DNA from: Sphingobacterium sp.
Lineage (GTDB): Bacteria; Bacteroidota; Bacteroidia; Sphingobacteriales; Sphingobacteriaceae
Length of the DNA: 64,000 nt
NCBI GenBank assembly: GCA_031286695.1
Contig: JAITTY010000005.1
Coordinates: 372,001 to 436,000 of the forward strand
Direction: 5' to 3'
In this document: one piece after another, positions 26,476 to 35,964 of the stretch
How positions within the stretch are numbered: the stretch's first letter is position 1
How the letters are laid out: the number at the start of each line of letters is the position of its first letter
The notes under the pieces: model-generated
The model's database searches: none
What the model was told of the DNA's origin: nothing
Seen by the model: only the letters and a program-made list of their open reading frames with translations
Made by a program: the position numbers and the translations under genes

Positions 26476-28053
26476 TTAAAATGTTAAATAAGGTCGTATC
26501 GGGAAGCTATACCGATCAAAACGGATAGATGAAGCTATTGCAACTTCACCAGCAATTAAACCGGCATTGTGCCCGGAAGTCAGGACAGATCGCTTAGCGT
26601 CATTTAGCTGGCTATTTTCAACATAAGTCTCTGTACTACTCGCATATTCTTTACCGCTATACGTGGTACCGCCAATACGTAGCAAACTAAGCTCAATAGC
26701 ATTAATGTCCTTTGTGAACGCAATGGAAAGCTGATTAATAGCTGGTGTATACCAGTTCCCTTTTACTGCTGGTCCACTCGTAATTCCAGCTGGTGCGTAA
26801 TCCAACGATTGTAGTATAAAGTTCATGTCTTTATAGCCCTCTTCCGTACGCTTGGCAGCAACCGCCTTGCTATGCGCCTGTCCGTCCCAGTCTTCTTCTT
26901 CACCAGCACCAATACCTTTCCATGTAGCACCTACAATTTCAGGAATATTGAAAAGTGATAGTTTGCCAAACTGACCATTATCGACATCTTCCAATGAGGC
27001 GACAAACCCATTGGTCGCCCCACCTTTTTGTCCCGTATACACCACTACACCCACTACTTTCTTCTTGCTGTCCAAATCTGTCGACCAACTTCCATCAGCA
27101 TAATAGAAATCACCAACTTTGGCAACCAGCCTGTTCTCCAGTTTCAACTCGCTTGTGTATCTTTTTCCGGCCTCGGTTTTGATATTCGTCTTGTCAAATT
27201 GATAGGTACCTTTGTCTGTATCGACATAAATCGAGATGGTTTCACTGCTCCAGTCGGCAGGAAGCATCGCAATTTGTGCCTGGAATGACTCTCCGGCAGC
27301 GAGATTAACATTTTCTACCTTTGTTGTCTGTGTCCAGAGCTGCTCTGCTTCGGTCGACGTAATTTTCAAACGGTCCGCTTCGGTGGCTGCACTAATATCA
27401 AGTGTACCATTTACTCCAATCAGCTTGCCATCGGCACGTTGAAATCTGATTTGCTTGATCTGTTGTGCTTCGGCACCTGTCGGCAGGCTTATTTTTAAAT
27501 CCGCGATGGCCATGACATGTTTGAAATTGAGCTGCGTATTTTCCGCGCCAGCTTTGACACCTTTTAATGGATCTGCTACCAAAATATCATACTTAGCCAA
27601 ATGCTTGGAAGCTTTACCATCAATCGTTTGGTCAGCTATGGAAACAGGGATTTTTTTAACATCCGCTGTTTCTAGTGTCGCATGCGGATAGTAAGCGTAG
27701 AAATCCATGTCCCAATCGGCACTTTGAGCAAGCTCGCCCGAGAAAATGGCATTTTTACCACTATTGGTAATATCGGATGCCGCTTTGATGGAGAAAGCCG
27801 TATTGGCATTCTTGGTATCGTTGTTGACCACGCTAAACAAACCGATCTTATCGCCGGTCAACCAGGTCACGCTCAATTTATCATCTTCGGCAGTATGTCC
27901 TGTACGGAAGCTTGGACCTCCATTGGCGGCCGTAAATCTGAAATTAACCTGATCCGTCTTTTGCTCTTCGGGAGCTTTGCCTATATCATCTTTTTTACAG
28001 GCTGCAAACAGTCCTGTGACCAACAAGGCATAAATCATCGTTGACTTTTTCAT
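26476..28053 (-). CDS. Fimbrillin-family lipoprotein
   Basis: A protein of 525 residues with a lipobox at Cys19 (GLFAACKK). The N-terminal half has the fimbrillin-like pattern (LSVTWLTGDKIGLFSV, then DMDFYAYYPHA and a LNFKHVMAIADLKI core). The C-terminal part ends SFPIRPYLTF, as in surface lipoproteins with a late beta domain. Such proteins form or anchor surface fibres, but within a TonB locus it may instead bind substrate. Gaps to its neighbours are 64 and 75 bp. Confidence 0.8.
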   Translation of the reverse strand: MKKSTMIYALLVTGLFAACKKDDIGKAPEEQKTDQVNFRFTAANGGPSFRTGHTAEDDKLSVTWLTGDKIGLFSVVNNDTKNANTAFSIKAASDITNSGKNAIFSGELAQSADWDMDFYAYYPHATLETADVKKIPVSIADQTIDGKASKHLAKYDILVADPLKGVKAGAENTQLNFKHVMAIADLKISLPTGAEAQQIKQIRFQRADGKLIGVNGTLDISAATEADRLKITSTEAEQLWTQTTKVENVNLAAGESFQAQIAMLPADWSSETISIYVDTDKGTYQFDKTNIKTEAGKRYTSELKLENRLVAKVGDFYYADGSWSTDLDSKKKVVGVVVYTGQKGGATNGFVASLEDVDNGQFGKLSLFNIPEIVGATWKGIGAGEEEDWDGQAHSKAVAAKRTEEGYKDMNFILQSLDYAPAGITSGPAVKGNWYTPAINQLSIAFTKDINAIELSLLRIGGTTYSGKEYASSTETYVENSQLNDAKRSVLTSGHNAGLIAGEVAIASSIRFDRYSFPIRPYLTF

Positions 28054-28117
28054 TGTTTTAATTAATGTTTGATTATGTATTTTTTTATTTTTTTGAATTG
28101 TTGATTTGTGCGCTACT

Positions 28118-29740
28118 TTACAGGATCAAGCCAATACGTACCTCATAAAAACTGGTCCTGACCTGATCTACATACCAACCCCGCTGCATTCTTGGCTGTA
28201 AAAACAAGGCTTTATTATTGAGCAATTGCCACTCCCAGCGCATTGATACTGAAAGCTGTGTATTATTGGTTGACAGGAAACGATAATTGGATAGCTCTGC
28301 CTGTGGGGCATGCCTATTAAACAGTCCGTATTGAATGGTATTATTTGCGCTGAGCTGACCAAAGGTATTCTCGATATTGATCCCCGAAGAAAGAGACTGA
28401 TCGAAAGTTCCCTCCAGTAATACTTGTGTCATGTGTTTTCGGCCCAACCAGGACATACCCAGCTGCGTACCATAGCGCAAACGCTCGTAGTTCATATAGC
28501 GCGCCGGATCAAAATAGTCCGCCTCATTTTTTGTATACACAAAAGCAGGTTTAATATGCCAACGCTTTTGTGCCCCCTTTTCATAAGTCCCTTCAACCGC
28601 TATCTGCGTATTATTTTCCCGGTAATAAGGTGCCATACCCATCGTTGTTCGATTGGTCGTTACACCAACAATCTCCTGTAATGAACTTGCAATCAATGCC
28701 TCTGATCCAATGCGATGCCGATAGGTGTATTTCACCTGCGCTAACCAACTTTGATCGTACTTTTTATCAATCCAACCTGCCCGTGCCTCTATAAGATCCT
28801 CTTTCCGATTGAGGATATCATTAAGTGCAGAGGCCGATCTTACTCCGTTTAGATCACCGCTATCTCCGCCACTGGCACCAATACTTTTGTTCAGGTTATC
28901 AAATCGGTAACCCAGATGACCTATCCACCCCCTATGCCCGCTGGGATAGATATCCAGCCCCAAAGTCCAAGTTTTGGCTGTATATGAATAGGAAGATGAG
29001 TTGACGGGTGAAAACGCTGTGGCCAAGCCTGTCATATTATAAAGTGGGGTTGTAATTCTCAACCGTTCATCAGACAGCATGGAAATTGTATGCGCCTGCT
29101 TATAAGCGGCAAACCCTGTTGATAATCCGATGGTATATTGCTCGTTGAAACGGTATCCCACTCCCAATTCCACTTGCATATCGCTAATCCGATTGCGAGG
29201 ACGAGGGTCTTTTTGCCGATACTCTTGCTGATTGCGAATCGAAGCTTCGATTCCCCATAGATAATTGCCTTTATTTTGGGTATAGCCGCCTGAAAAAATA
29301 TACGTCTCTCCTTTTTGATCTGCCGGTCCTAAGGTATCTGCGATGATATAGGGATAAACGCGCTCATAATCAGAAGTTAGATTCATATTGATCCCCTTAT
29401 GTTGGGTATTTTCGTAGGATGCTTTCCCCCAGGCTCTAGTATTTTCCTTTGGTGCAAGCAAAGAAGAAATGTCTAATCCATAGCGCGTATGCCCTTTGCC
29501 TAGCTGTTGCACAAGAGCTTTATCCTGTTTTTCCTCTCCTACGTTAACAGCCATTTCAGTACGGGAAAAATCCCATAAATAAAATTTCAAAGCTGGATTC
29601 AGATCTTGGCTTAGCTGTAGTTCAAGCGTGGGCGAATAGCGCTGAAAGCTCCGATTTAACAAATCGTTCCTGGTACTGTCTTGTGCGTAAACAACTTGTA
29701 AACAACCAAATCCAATGGTTAACATGAATATCCGTTTCAT
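28118..29740 (-). CDS. DUF6850-type outer-membrane beta-barrel protein
   Basis: A protein of 540 residues with a signal peptide ending ...QVVYAQ. A long series of alternating aromatic strands (RYGLDISSLLAPKE, YTIGLSTGFAAYK, WHIKPAFVYTKNE) and a C-terminus VRIGLIL indicate a barrel. It fits the DUF6850 family that accompanies DUF4876 proteins. Its ATG overlaps the stop of the small lipoprotein gene by 4 bp, so translation is coupled. Confidence 0.75.
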   Translation of the reverse strand: MKRIFMLTIGFGCLQVVYAQDSTRNDLLNRSFQRYSPTLELQLSQDLNPALKFYLWDFSRTEMAVNVGEEKQDKALVQQLGKGHTRYGLDISSLLAPKENTRAWGKASYENTQHKGINMNLTSDYERVYPYIIADTLGPADQKGETYIFSGGYTQNKGNYLWGIEASIRNQQEYRQKDPRPRNRISDMQVELGVGYRFNEQYTIGLSTGFAAYKQAHTISMLSDERLRITTPLYNMTGLATAFSPVNSSSYSYTAKTWTLGLDIYPSGHRGWIGHLGYRFDNLNKSIGASGGDSGDLNGVRSASALNDILNRKEDLIEARAGWIDKKYDQSWLAQVKYTYRHRIGSEALIASSLQEIVGVTTNRTTMGMAPYYRENNTQIAVEGTYEKGAQKRWHIKPAFVYTKNEADYFDPARYMNYERLRYGTQLGMSWLGRKHMTQVLLEGTFDQSLSSGINIENTFGQLSANNTIQYGLFNRHAPQAELSNYRFLSTNNTQLSVSMRWEWQLLNNKALFLQPRMQRGWYVDQVRTSFYEVRIGLIL

Positions 29741-30150
29741 GGTTTGCTCCTTTCTAGAGGCAGTTTACCTTCAACCTCTGGGTTAATCATATTTTGGGCT
29801 GTAGAAATATTGTTCAGATAGCAAGACACCGGAAAACTGACTGTCTCACCATTTTCGGTATAATGCAATTGAGCCGTAAAACGCATCTTATTATAGTAGC
29901 CGACTTTAAATCTGATACCTGCTTTGATGTCTTGAATGCTATACGTTAGCATTTCATTCCAACGATTTTGATCCTCCATGCTCAGCTCGGCATCTGTAAA
30001 ACTGATAGCTGCATTGCCTGGCAATTGCAATTTGCTTGTATCCACGACGAAGGAAAGATGCGTGTACTGGAGCTCTCCGAATTTGTCTGTACAAGCCACT
30101 AAACTGAGCAATAGATACAAGCAAAAGGATAAGATATAGGGGTATTTCAT
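29737..30150 (-). CDS. Small lipoprotein following the STN-type TonB receptor
   Basis: A protein of 137 residues with a lipobox at Cys20 (LLLSLVACTDKFG). It is beta-rich, with no recognised family. It lies 14 bp after the TonB receptor and overlaps the barrel gene by 4 bp, so it is likely a surface partner of these two. Confidence 0.75.
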   Translation of the reverse strand: MKYPYILSFCLYLLLSLVACTDKFGELQYTHLSFVVDTSKLQLPGNAAISFTDAELSMEDQNRWNEMLTYSIQDIKAGIRFKVGYYNKMRFTAQLHYTENGETVSFPVSCYLNNISTAQNMINPEVEGKLPLERSKP

Positions 30151-30164
30151 AGTATTGATAGCGA

Positions 30165-33100
30165 TTAAAGTTTAAGTTTGAGTTCCATGCCGAAATAAGG
30201 CGCCGTACTTGCATCTTTGACCCGCACCCCTTGATAATTGTTGTAATGCGGGGTGATATCGGCAAAATTGAGGACAAAGAGCGAAAGCCTTAGCCATTTG
30301 CCAAAATCTTTACTTCCTCTGAAATGTAAAGTGGTCAAAGATTTATTGTCCAAGTAAATTCCAGAATACTCGTCAGGATAGAACAAATATTGTAGGTATC
30401 GATGTGATTTATCTGCTTCTGTATAAGGGTGCAATACATTATCCGTCGTCAGATAATAGGACGGATATTCTGGATTGTTTGCGTACTGGTCATTCTTTCC
30501 CTTCCAGTAGGTTTCGGCTGTCAACGACAAGGTCAAACCATGCTGTTTGATATAAGTATCTGCTGTAAAACTAGTGCTCGTCCGACTACGGTCGAAACCA
30601 TCCTGCCAATTGGGATAATAAGCGGCATAATTGTCAAAAACAATAACACCATCAACAACAGGATTATTTCGGCTACTGCCTAAAAACCACATGGGCAGGC
30701 TATTTTGGTAGCCATTTTTAAAATATGCACCATTCAGTGTAAACCTCGTCGCAATCCCCGGATAACGGGGTGTAGTGAACGTAAATTCCATTCCTTGTTT
30801 TGAAAGCTGACTACCATTGGTACGTCTGGTCACACCACGAAATACGGTTCGTTCTTCGTAAGGCATATTGGTCAGATCTGGTCTTTGTCCATAAGTAGGT
30901 ACATTGAGCATGCCGTAATATTGGTAATAGTACGCTTTGGGTTCATCCATGCTACGAAAACCATTTGTGAGCAACTCGTCGAAAAGGGTGACAGAGAACA
31001 AGTGCCCTTTCCACTCCGCATCTACCCGTAAATCTTTCTTCTTGTTTCGCGTATAGGATAGATTATAATTGACGCGATCTTCGATGTAGGTGCGCAATTG
31101 GCTGTAACTATATTCGGGTTTGACATTATTATGCTTAAACTCGACAAAATCCTGATAAACAATATCCGGGTAAAGCATAGACATGGTCGGCATCTTACTG
31201 AGCCATCCAATCCCCCCCGTGAGGGTAAAATTCAGCGGAGATCCCTGTACTCGGATAGCGGGAAGTGCCAACTGGATATTGACACGCGGATCATTATAAA
31301 TCTTGCCATTTAGGCTATACGCTTTATCCAGATTAAGCATCATCCCACCTCGCAATCCAGCCTGTATATGCAGTTGGCTGCCCGCGATTTTGGGAAGACT
31401 TATTCTATCTTCGACATAATAAGAAAAGTGCTGGTTAGCCGGAATACGATCGAATCGATAAGGACGTACGCCAAAGCTATTGTTGATCGGACGAGCGATA
31501 TCAAATAGCTGACCGGCACCATAGTTTTTGTCCATGCGCCATTCTGTTCCAATTTGGCCATTGTGCGTTAGAAATCCGGTATGAAAGGCTAGGTCTCCGC
31601 GTAATGTAGCAAATGCATTGAAAGGCCGGCCGTCTACTTCATGTGTTGCCTTATATTTTCCCGGTAAGACAATAGCCTCGGAAACACCAGGTGTCAGCGA
31701 AAGAGGGATGATACCACGTTCTTGTGTATTATTGGGGTACATTTCCCGGTATATATAATCGATGGAATATTTTAGATTGGCATTGAATTCTATTTGTCTT
31801 AGTATTTTCTTTGGTTGCTTTAATGACAACCGCGAACTGAATCCCATTGATTTATAGGATAGTCTGTATTTTCCCTGCTCTAAAAACAGATCCCCCGCAA
31901 GCTGTTCGGCATCTTGTTTCCAATCATCAAACTGACCTGTATAATCTGCGGACAAACGCCAACGTAACTGTTTTTCGTCTTTTTTACCCCAATACTTTTC
32001 AGCACGCAACGAAGCGGTGTAACGATCATAATTTTCTAAGGGATTGACAGGATTTCTTTTACCATCGAGGTAAGTGAAGTCCCCTACAACAAGCCAGTTC
32101 TTGGCCAATTTTACACCTTTGGAAAGTGCGAAGAGTTTAGAAAACTGATCGAGTTTAAAACGTGCTTCTAAAGGAAGAGGTTGTAATAATCGGTCAATTT
32201 TGACAACACCACTGGTGAGATCTCCATAACGCACAGAAGGAATACCTCTTATAATTTCAACCTTTTCAATATTGTCGGTAATAATACCACGCATATCCAT
32301 ACCCGCATTGACATATTGTTTGCCCCCCTGATCAGTCCCAGATATGGCCACATTCATCGCCTGTAAATTAGCATCCGTACTGATAGGCATATCATCAATC
32401 ACAAATAGCGTTCCTAGCGAGGAAATGGCATAATCAGCACCAACCGGCGCATTAGCCTCACGCAGACGAATCAGATTGGGCGCATTCAAAGATGGTGGGA
32501 CAGACTGCCCACCCGGCAAGAGCGAAAGCAAATCTGTCAAACTTGTTGCCTGCATATGCTCAATGGCTTCCCGCTTGATGACGGAAGATGTCGCCATACC
32601 CTTCTGTTCCATCGCAGTCACATTAATTTCCTCGACAAGTCTGTTTTCAGATTTTAAAACCATCGTAATATCCTGATTGGACTGCAGGTTGAGCTCTTTA
32701 CGATCGGACAAATATCCAATATAGGATGCTTGCAAGATGTACTGTCCTTTCGCTACGGCTACAAATACAAAGCGACCGTCACTCCCGGCTACTGTCCGGT
32801 AGACATGAGAGGTATCTCTTTTTGACCTTAACTGTAAAGTGGTATAACCCAAAGCCAGCGTACTCCCTGATTCAATAACTCTTCCCTCAATGCTTACCTG
32901 CTTAACACTGGGATCTGACTTTGTTAATCTTCTGATAATGATATCTTGTTTATTGATTGTAAACCGTAAATCGCTTTGACGCTCCACATCATTTAACAAT
33001 TGACGAACGGTGCCAGACTGGTTCGTTAACTTTATCTTCTTCTCAAGGGAATTTCCAAGATCACTATAAATGAAATTAACTTTAGATTTGCTTTCAAGCT

Positions 33101-33233
33101 CTGCGAGCAGCGATTTAACTGCTATTTCTTTGGCCGAAATCTGAATAGACTGACCTAATCCAACGAATGGAACTAGCAATAAAATCATCATAAGGTAGTT
33201 TGTTAAAAACCTTATGACCATGTGGTTGTACAT
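30165..33233 (-). CDS. STN-domain TonB-dependent receptor (signal-transducing type)
   Basis: A protein of 1022 residues with a signal peptide (to about residue 29). Residues about 30-105 are the STN domain (AVKSLLAELESKSKVNFIYS), which in this class touches FecR in the periplasm. Residues about 112-195 are a carboxypeptidase-like domain; the plug follows (GDLTSGVVKI), and the barrel ends FGMELKLKL. With FecR immediately upstream and an ECF sigma gene in the locus, it should sense its ligand and switch the locus on. A start four codons downstream (33221) is also possible. Confidence 0.9.
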   Translation of the reverse strand: MYNHMVIRFLTNYLMMILLLVPFVGLGQSIQISAKEIAVKSLLAELESKSKVNFIYSDLGNSLEKKIKLTNQSGTVRQLLNDVERQSDLRFTINKQDIIIRRLTKSDPSVKQVSIEGRVIESGSTLALGYTTLQLRSKRDTSHVYRTVAGSDGRFVFVAVAKGQYILQASYIGYLSDRKELNLQSNQDITMVLKSENRLVEEINVTAMEQKGMATSSVIKREAIEHMQATSLTDLLSLLPGGQSVPPSLNAPNLIRLREANAPVGADYAISSLGTLFVIDDMPISTDANLQAMNVAISGTDQGGKQYVNAGMDMRGIITDNIEKVEIIRGIPSVRYGDLTSGVVKIDRLLQPLPLEARFKLDQFSKLFALSKGVKLAKNWLVVGDFTYLDGKRNPVNPLENYDRYTASLRAEKYWGKKDEKQLRWRLSADYTGQFDDWKQDAEQLAGDLFLEQGKYRLSYKSMGFSSRLSLKQPKKILRQIEFNANLKYSIDYIYREMYPNNTQERGIIPLSLTPGVSEAIVLPGKYKATHEVDGRPFNAFATLRGDLAFHTGFLTHNGQIGTEWRMDKNYGAGQLFDIARPINNSFGVRPYRFDRIPANQHFSYYVEDRISLPKIAGSQLHIQAGLRGGMMLNLDKAYSLNGKIYNDPRVNIQLALPAIRVQGSPLNFTLTGGIGWLSKMPTMSMLYPDIVYQDFVEFKHNNVKPEYSYSQLRTYIEDRVNYNLSYTRNKKKDLRVDAEWKGHLFSVTLFDELLTNGFRSMDEPKAYYYQYYGMLNVPTYGQRPDLTNMPYEERTVFRGVTRRTNGSQLSKQGMEFTFTTPRYPGIATRFTLNGAYFKNGYQNSLPMWFLGSSRNNPVVDGVIVFDNYAAYYPNWQDGFDRSRTSTSFTADTYIKQHGLTLSLTAETYWKGKNDQYANNPEYPSYYLTTDNVLHPYTEADKSHRYLQYLFYPDEYSGIYLDNKSLTTLHFRGSKDFGKWLRLSLFVLNFADITPHYNNYQGVRVKDASTAPYFGMELKLKL

Positions 33234-33269
33234 ATTAATTTTATTTAGATTAATTATAATTATAAGGTC

Positions 33270-33304
33270 AAAAAAAGGAGACTGCCAGATTAATGACAGA
33301 CTCC
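33270..33304 (-). terminator. Terminator-like hairpin between fecR and the TonB receptor gene
   Basis: On the minus strand AAGGAGTCTGTC and the opposing arm GGCAGTCTCC can pair around a short loop and are followed by seven T. It lies 8 bp after the FecR stop and about 40 bp before the receptor start, so it would let fecR be made alone while the receptor gene has its own promoter or a regulated read-through. Confidence 0.6.
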
Positions 33305-33311
33305 TTACCTA

Positions 33312-34304
33312 CTACCTATCTACCAAAATATTTTTTTCTTGTTGTTTAAAGGTTAGTCCAGTACTTTCTCCTAAAAGAAATAAAACGCGAGCAAGTGGCA
33401 TATTTTCAAATTTTCCGGTCACTGGCAGATTCAACAATGAGCTGTCCTTGATTTTGAAAGAAATCTGATACCGGTCTTCAAGCTGAGCCAGCGCGTCAAC
33501 CAACTGCGTTTGCGAGAAGTTTAATTTACCTGCTGTCCACTGCCCGATATTCGCTACATCATATTGTTCGAAAGCTTCTAACTTGTTATCGACTTTATTA
33601 TACCGTAGCCTATCGCCGGGCTGCATTCTTTGCAAGAAACCTTTTTGATCCGAGAACTCCACAGCCCCTTCTTTAAGCGCAACGGTTACCGTATGCTGAC
33701 CTAAACGGTTGCTAACATCGAATGCCGTTCCCAAGACTTTTATTTGCGCACCATCGCTCTGTAAATAGAAGGGTTTGCTCGGATCTTTAGCAACCTGTAA
33801 AAAAGCATGCCCATATTCAAGTGATATCCGTCGCTCGTCTAAAACAAACTGTTTTGGATAAATTAACTTACTTCCACCCTCAACCCATATTTCTGTATGA
33901 TCACTGAGTTTGAGATTGACACTTTTTCCTTTCGGAACTTCCAAAGTCAACAATTGTTGTTCAAATACAACAGCACTTTGATCTTCCATCTGTAGTAGAT
34001 AAATACTTCCTAGGGACGTTAATAACAATAGCGGCAATACAACACGTGTTCCCCACCACCACAATTTGATCTGGCGTATTCCTTCCTCAGTGCGCATCAT
34101 AAAATTGCGCCATAACTCTGCTGAATTTGTAGCACTTGCTGTCTGTACTTGATCATATATCAAATCCGCATTTGTGTCTTCAAAAAGGTTATCCTCTTTT
34201 TCAAGCCACTGCTCGACCAAAAGGCATTCCTCTTCGGACGCACGTCCTTCGACATACTTCTTTAACAGTTTCGGACTTATTTTCTCCATACTTATATATA
34301 GCAT
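33312..34304 (-). CDS. fecR-like: FecR-family anti-sigma factor
   Basis: A protein of 330 residues. The cytoplasmic N-terminal part (KYVEGRASEEECLLVEQWLE) should hold the sigma factor. One membrane helix follows at about 82-102 (VVLPLLLLTSLGSIYLL). The periplasmic FecR domain covers about 115-225 (VEVPKGKSVNLKL-like segment, LEYGHAFLQVAKDPSKPF) and an STN-like domain ends the protein (NLPVTGKFENMPLARVLF). The matching ECF sigma gene is not adjacent; the only candidate in the window is at 13662-14168, facing the other end of the array. Confidence 0.9.
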   Translation of the reverse strand: MLYISMEKISPKLLKKYVEGRASEEECLLVEQWLEKEDNLFEDTNADLIYDQVQTASATNSAELWRNFMMRTEEGIRQIKLWWWGTRVVLPLLLLTSLGSIYLLQMEDQSAVVFEQQLLTLEVPKGKSVNLKLSDHTEIWVEGGSKLIYPKQFVLDERRISLEYGHAFLQVAKDPSKPFYLQSDGAQIKVLGTAFDVSNRLGQHTVTVALKEGAVEFSDQKGFLQRMQPGDRLRYNKVDNKLEAFEQYDVANIGQWTAGKLNFSQTQLVDALAQLEDRYQISFKIKDSSLLNLPVTGKFENMPLARVLFLLGESTGLTFKQQEKNILVDR

Positions 34305-34736
34305 AAACAGCCTCCAACCCCAGTCAAGAAATCACTTATTTTCGATAAAAACCGATAACACCCTTATTTACAGTGAAATAAATTTTAACAAAAAAAAAAC
34401 ATTTATTGAAGTAAGTATGTGTTATTTTAGTCAATCAAAAGGTGAACACTAAATTGACATATAACTCAAATATTGCAGTCGTTATAGTACAAAGTTTCCT
34501 TTTTTAGATGTGTATTCAGTTAAATTCAAGCAACCAACACATCCAAAATCATTAACTCATATCTCCTTTAAGACAAAAAGAAAATCATCCGATAAGTCCA
34601 TATTTAAATTATTCCTTTTGACGGACATATTGCTCCTTCTAGTGGTTGTTCGGATAAAAAGATCACTATTATATTTATAATGGATTAATAATGGTATAGA
34701 ATGTATCAAAAAAAGAACCGCATATGGAATGGGAAT
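34305..34736. other. Intergenic region upstream of fecR
   Basis: About 430 bp, AT-rich, with an A-run of ten near 34391. It must hold promoters for fecR (leftward) and the VOC gene (rightward), but no TAnnTTTG element is convincing. A 64-codon minus-strand frame at 34557-34751 overlaps the VOC start and has no coding character. Confidence 0.4.
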
Positions 34737-35393
34737 ATGCAAATCAGTCACGTGCTATATCGTGTCGATGACCTTCATAAAGCTGTAAAATCAATGGAAA
34801 ATGCGGGATTTATCGTGGAATATGGTACCAAACCTGAAAAGGCTTATAATGCTATAATATGGTTTGAAGAAGGTATTTTTATAGAATTGTTCAAAAATTC
34901 GGAGTTAGCATCCTGGGTAAAATGGATTATGAAACTATTTGGTTATCAATCTATTTTGAAGCGAATTAAAAAATGGGAAGAAATTGAAACAGGATGGTGC
35001 GAATGGTCCCTAGAAACAAAACTTGTAAACCTAAATGATCAAAAAAAGTTGCTACGTACAAAAAAGATTCCTTTTAAATTTCATAAAGCTAAAAGAACGG
35101 ATATAACAGAAAAAAAGCTTAAGTGGGAATTACTCATCCCCCATTCAATCGATTTTCCCTTCTTGATGTCGACATATACACCCAATCCTCGTCCACCGAA
35201 AATTAATCATCCTAATGGTATTAAAGGAATTTCGAAATTGATAGTTGGTAAAAAGAATTTAGATGTGAATTTATTGCAACATTTATTGGAAGAATCAAAT
35301 GAGCTAGAATTGGTAGAAGGTAGTAAAGGCCTTCAGGGTATTGAATTCGTAGACAGCACTTTAAATATGAAGTCAATACTATTTAACCAATAA
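34737..35393 (+). CDS. VOC-family glyoxalase-like protein
   Basis: The ATG at 34737 (MQISHVLYRVDDLHKAVKSM) begins exactly at the first strand of the VOC fold; a start at 34701 would add twelve unrelated residues. The product of 218 residues has one clear beta-alpha-beta unit at the N-terminus and WFEEGIFIELF, and a second, weaker one near residues 140-218. This fits the Glyoxalase_3-like subgroup. A metal site cannot be assigned safely. It stands alone; enzyme or binding protein are both possible. Confidence 0.7.
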   Translation: MQISHVLYRVDDLHKAVKSMENAGFIVEYGTKPEKAYNAIIWFEEGIFIELFKNSELASWVKWIMKLFGYQSILKRIKKWEEIETGWCEWSLETKLVNLNDQKKLLRTKKIPFKFHKAKRTDITEKKLKWELLIPHSIDFPFLMSTYTPNPRPPKINHPNGIKGISKLIVGKKNLDVNLLQHLLEESNELELVEGSKGLQGIEFVDSTLNMKSILFNQ

Positions 35394-35483
35394 TCATCAC
35401 ATACCCTCACTGTAATACATTTTCGAATTTAAAATAAAAACACTTAGATATTAGTTTGATTTCATTAATTCATCATTTTATTA

Positions 35484-35522
35484 CAACTAACTATAATAAA
35501 AATAATTTATTATAGTTAGTTG
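35484..35522. repeat. Perfect 17-bp AT-rich inverted repeat
   Basis: CAACTAACTATAATAAA and its exact complement stand 5 bases apart. There is no T-run, so it is not a usual terminator. It lies 90 bp after the VOC gene and 38 bp before the fused TetR/esterase debris at 35561, so it may mark a recombination or mobile-element scar, or be an operator. Confidence 0.7.
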
Positions 35523-35560
35523 AAAGATCACTGAAGGGTCTCCGCCCATAGATGACCTTT

Positions 35561-35715
35561 TGCCTATGAACAAGCAAAAGAAAAGTAGTTTGCTATAGTT
35601 CACCGGCAGCAGGCGTAACCTATTATAGACTATCGCTTGTCCTCGCATCATCATGGCCTCCTGGCATGCGACTCATAATGGCGAGGAGATCGGCCTTCTC
35701 CCTTGTGCTGATGTT
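35561..35715 (+). pseudogene. Fused relic of the TetR and sialate esterase genes
   Basis: Bases 35561-35643 follow 10431-10510 (TetR 3' half) and 35645-35715 follow about 10835-10905 (esterase N-terminal part), with the roughly 320 bp between them deleted. Order and strand are the same as in the intact pair. Stops interrupt both parts. From 35716 to about 35830 another coding remnant can be read on the minus strand (SAEFVKENLEPFDASLPVVV, then TWDFGEE), of unknown origin. Confidence 0.7.
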
Positions 35716-35841
35716 AACTACTATTTCTTCCCCAAAATCCCAAGTCACTACAACAGGCAAACTCGCATCAAATGGTTCAAGGTTTTCTTTAACAAATTCC
35801 GCAGAATTTAAAAAGGGGTGCTAAAATAACGTTTATATCGG

Positions 35842-35865
35842 AAAAAAGGCCGGAGTAATCCAGCC
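35842..35865. repeat. Hairpin element A (A-run plus GC stem)
   Basis: AAAAAAGGCCGGAGTAATCCAGCC, followed by CTGATAAATATTTT. The 7-bp stem has one mismatch. The same 35-bp unit recurs at 52609-52645 with only a few changes. On the minus strand it would be a terminator, and there it lies upstream of, not downstream of, the next gene. Confidence 0.55.
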
Positions 35866-35964
35866 CTGATAAATATTTTACCATATTTTAAACACTAAAA
35901 AAAGACAATTCCTGACGTATTACGGATAAACTTTCCAATATCGACTAAAAGAATAATTGCTTTT

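Noticed and set aside
34557..34751. Leftward 64-codon frame upstream of the VOC gene
   Set aside because: It overlaps the VOC start, has no known motif and no sensible promoter.
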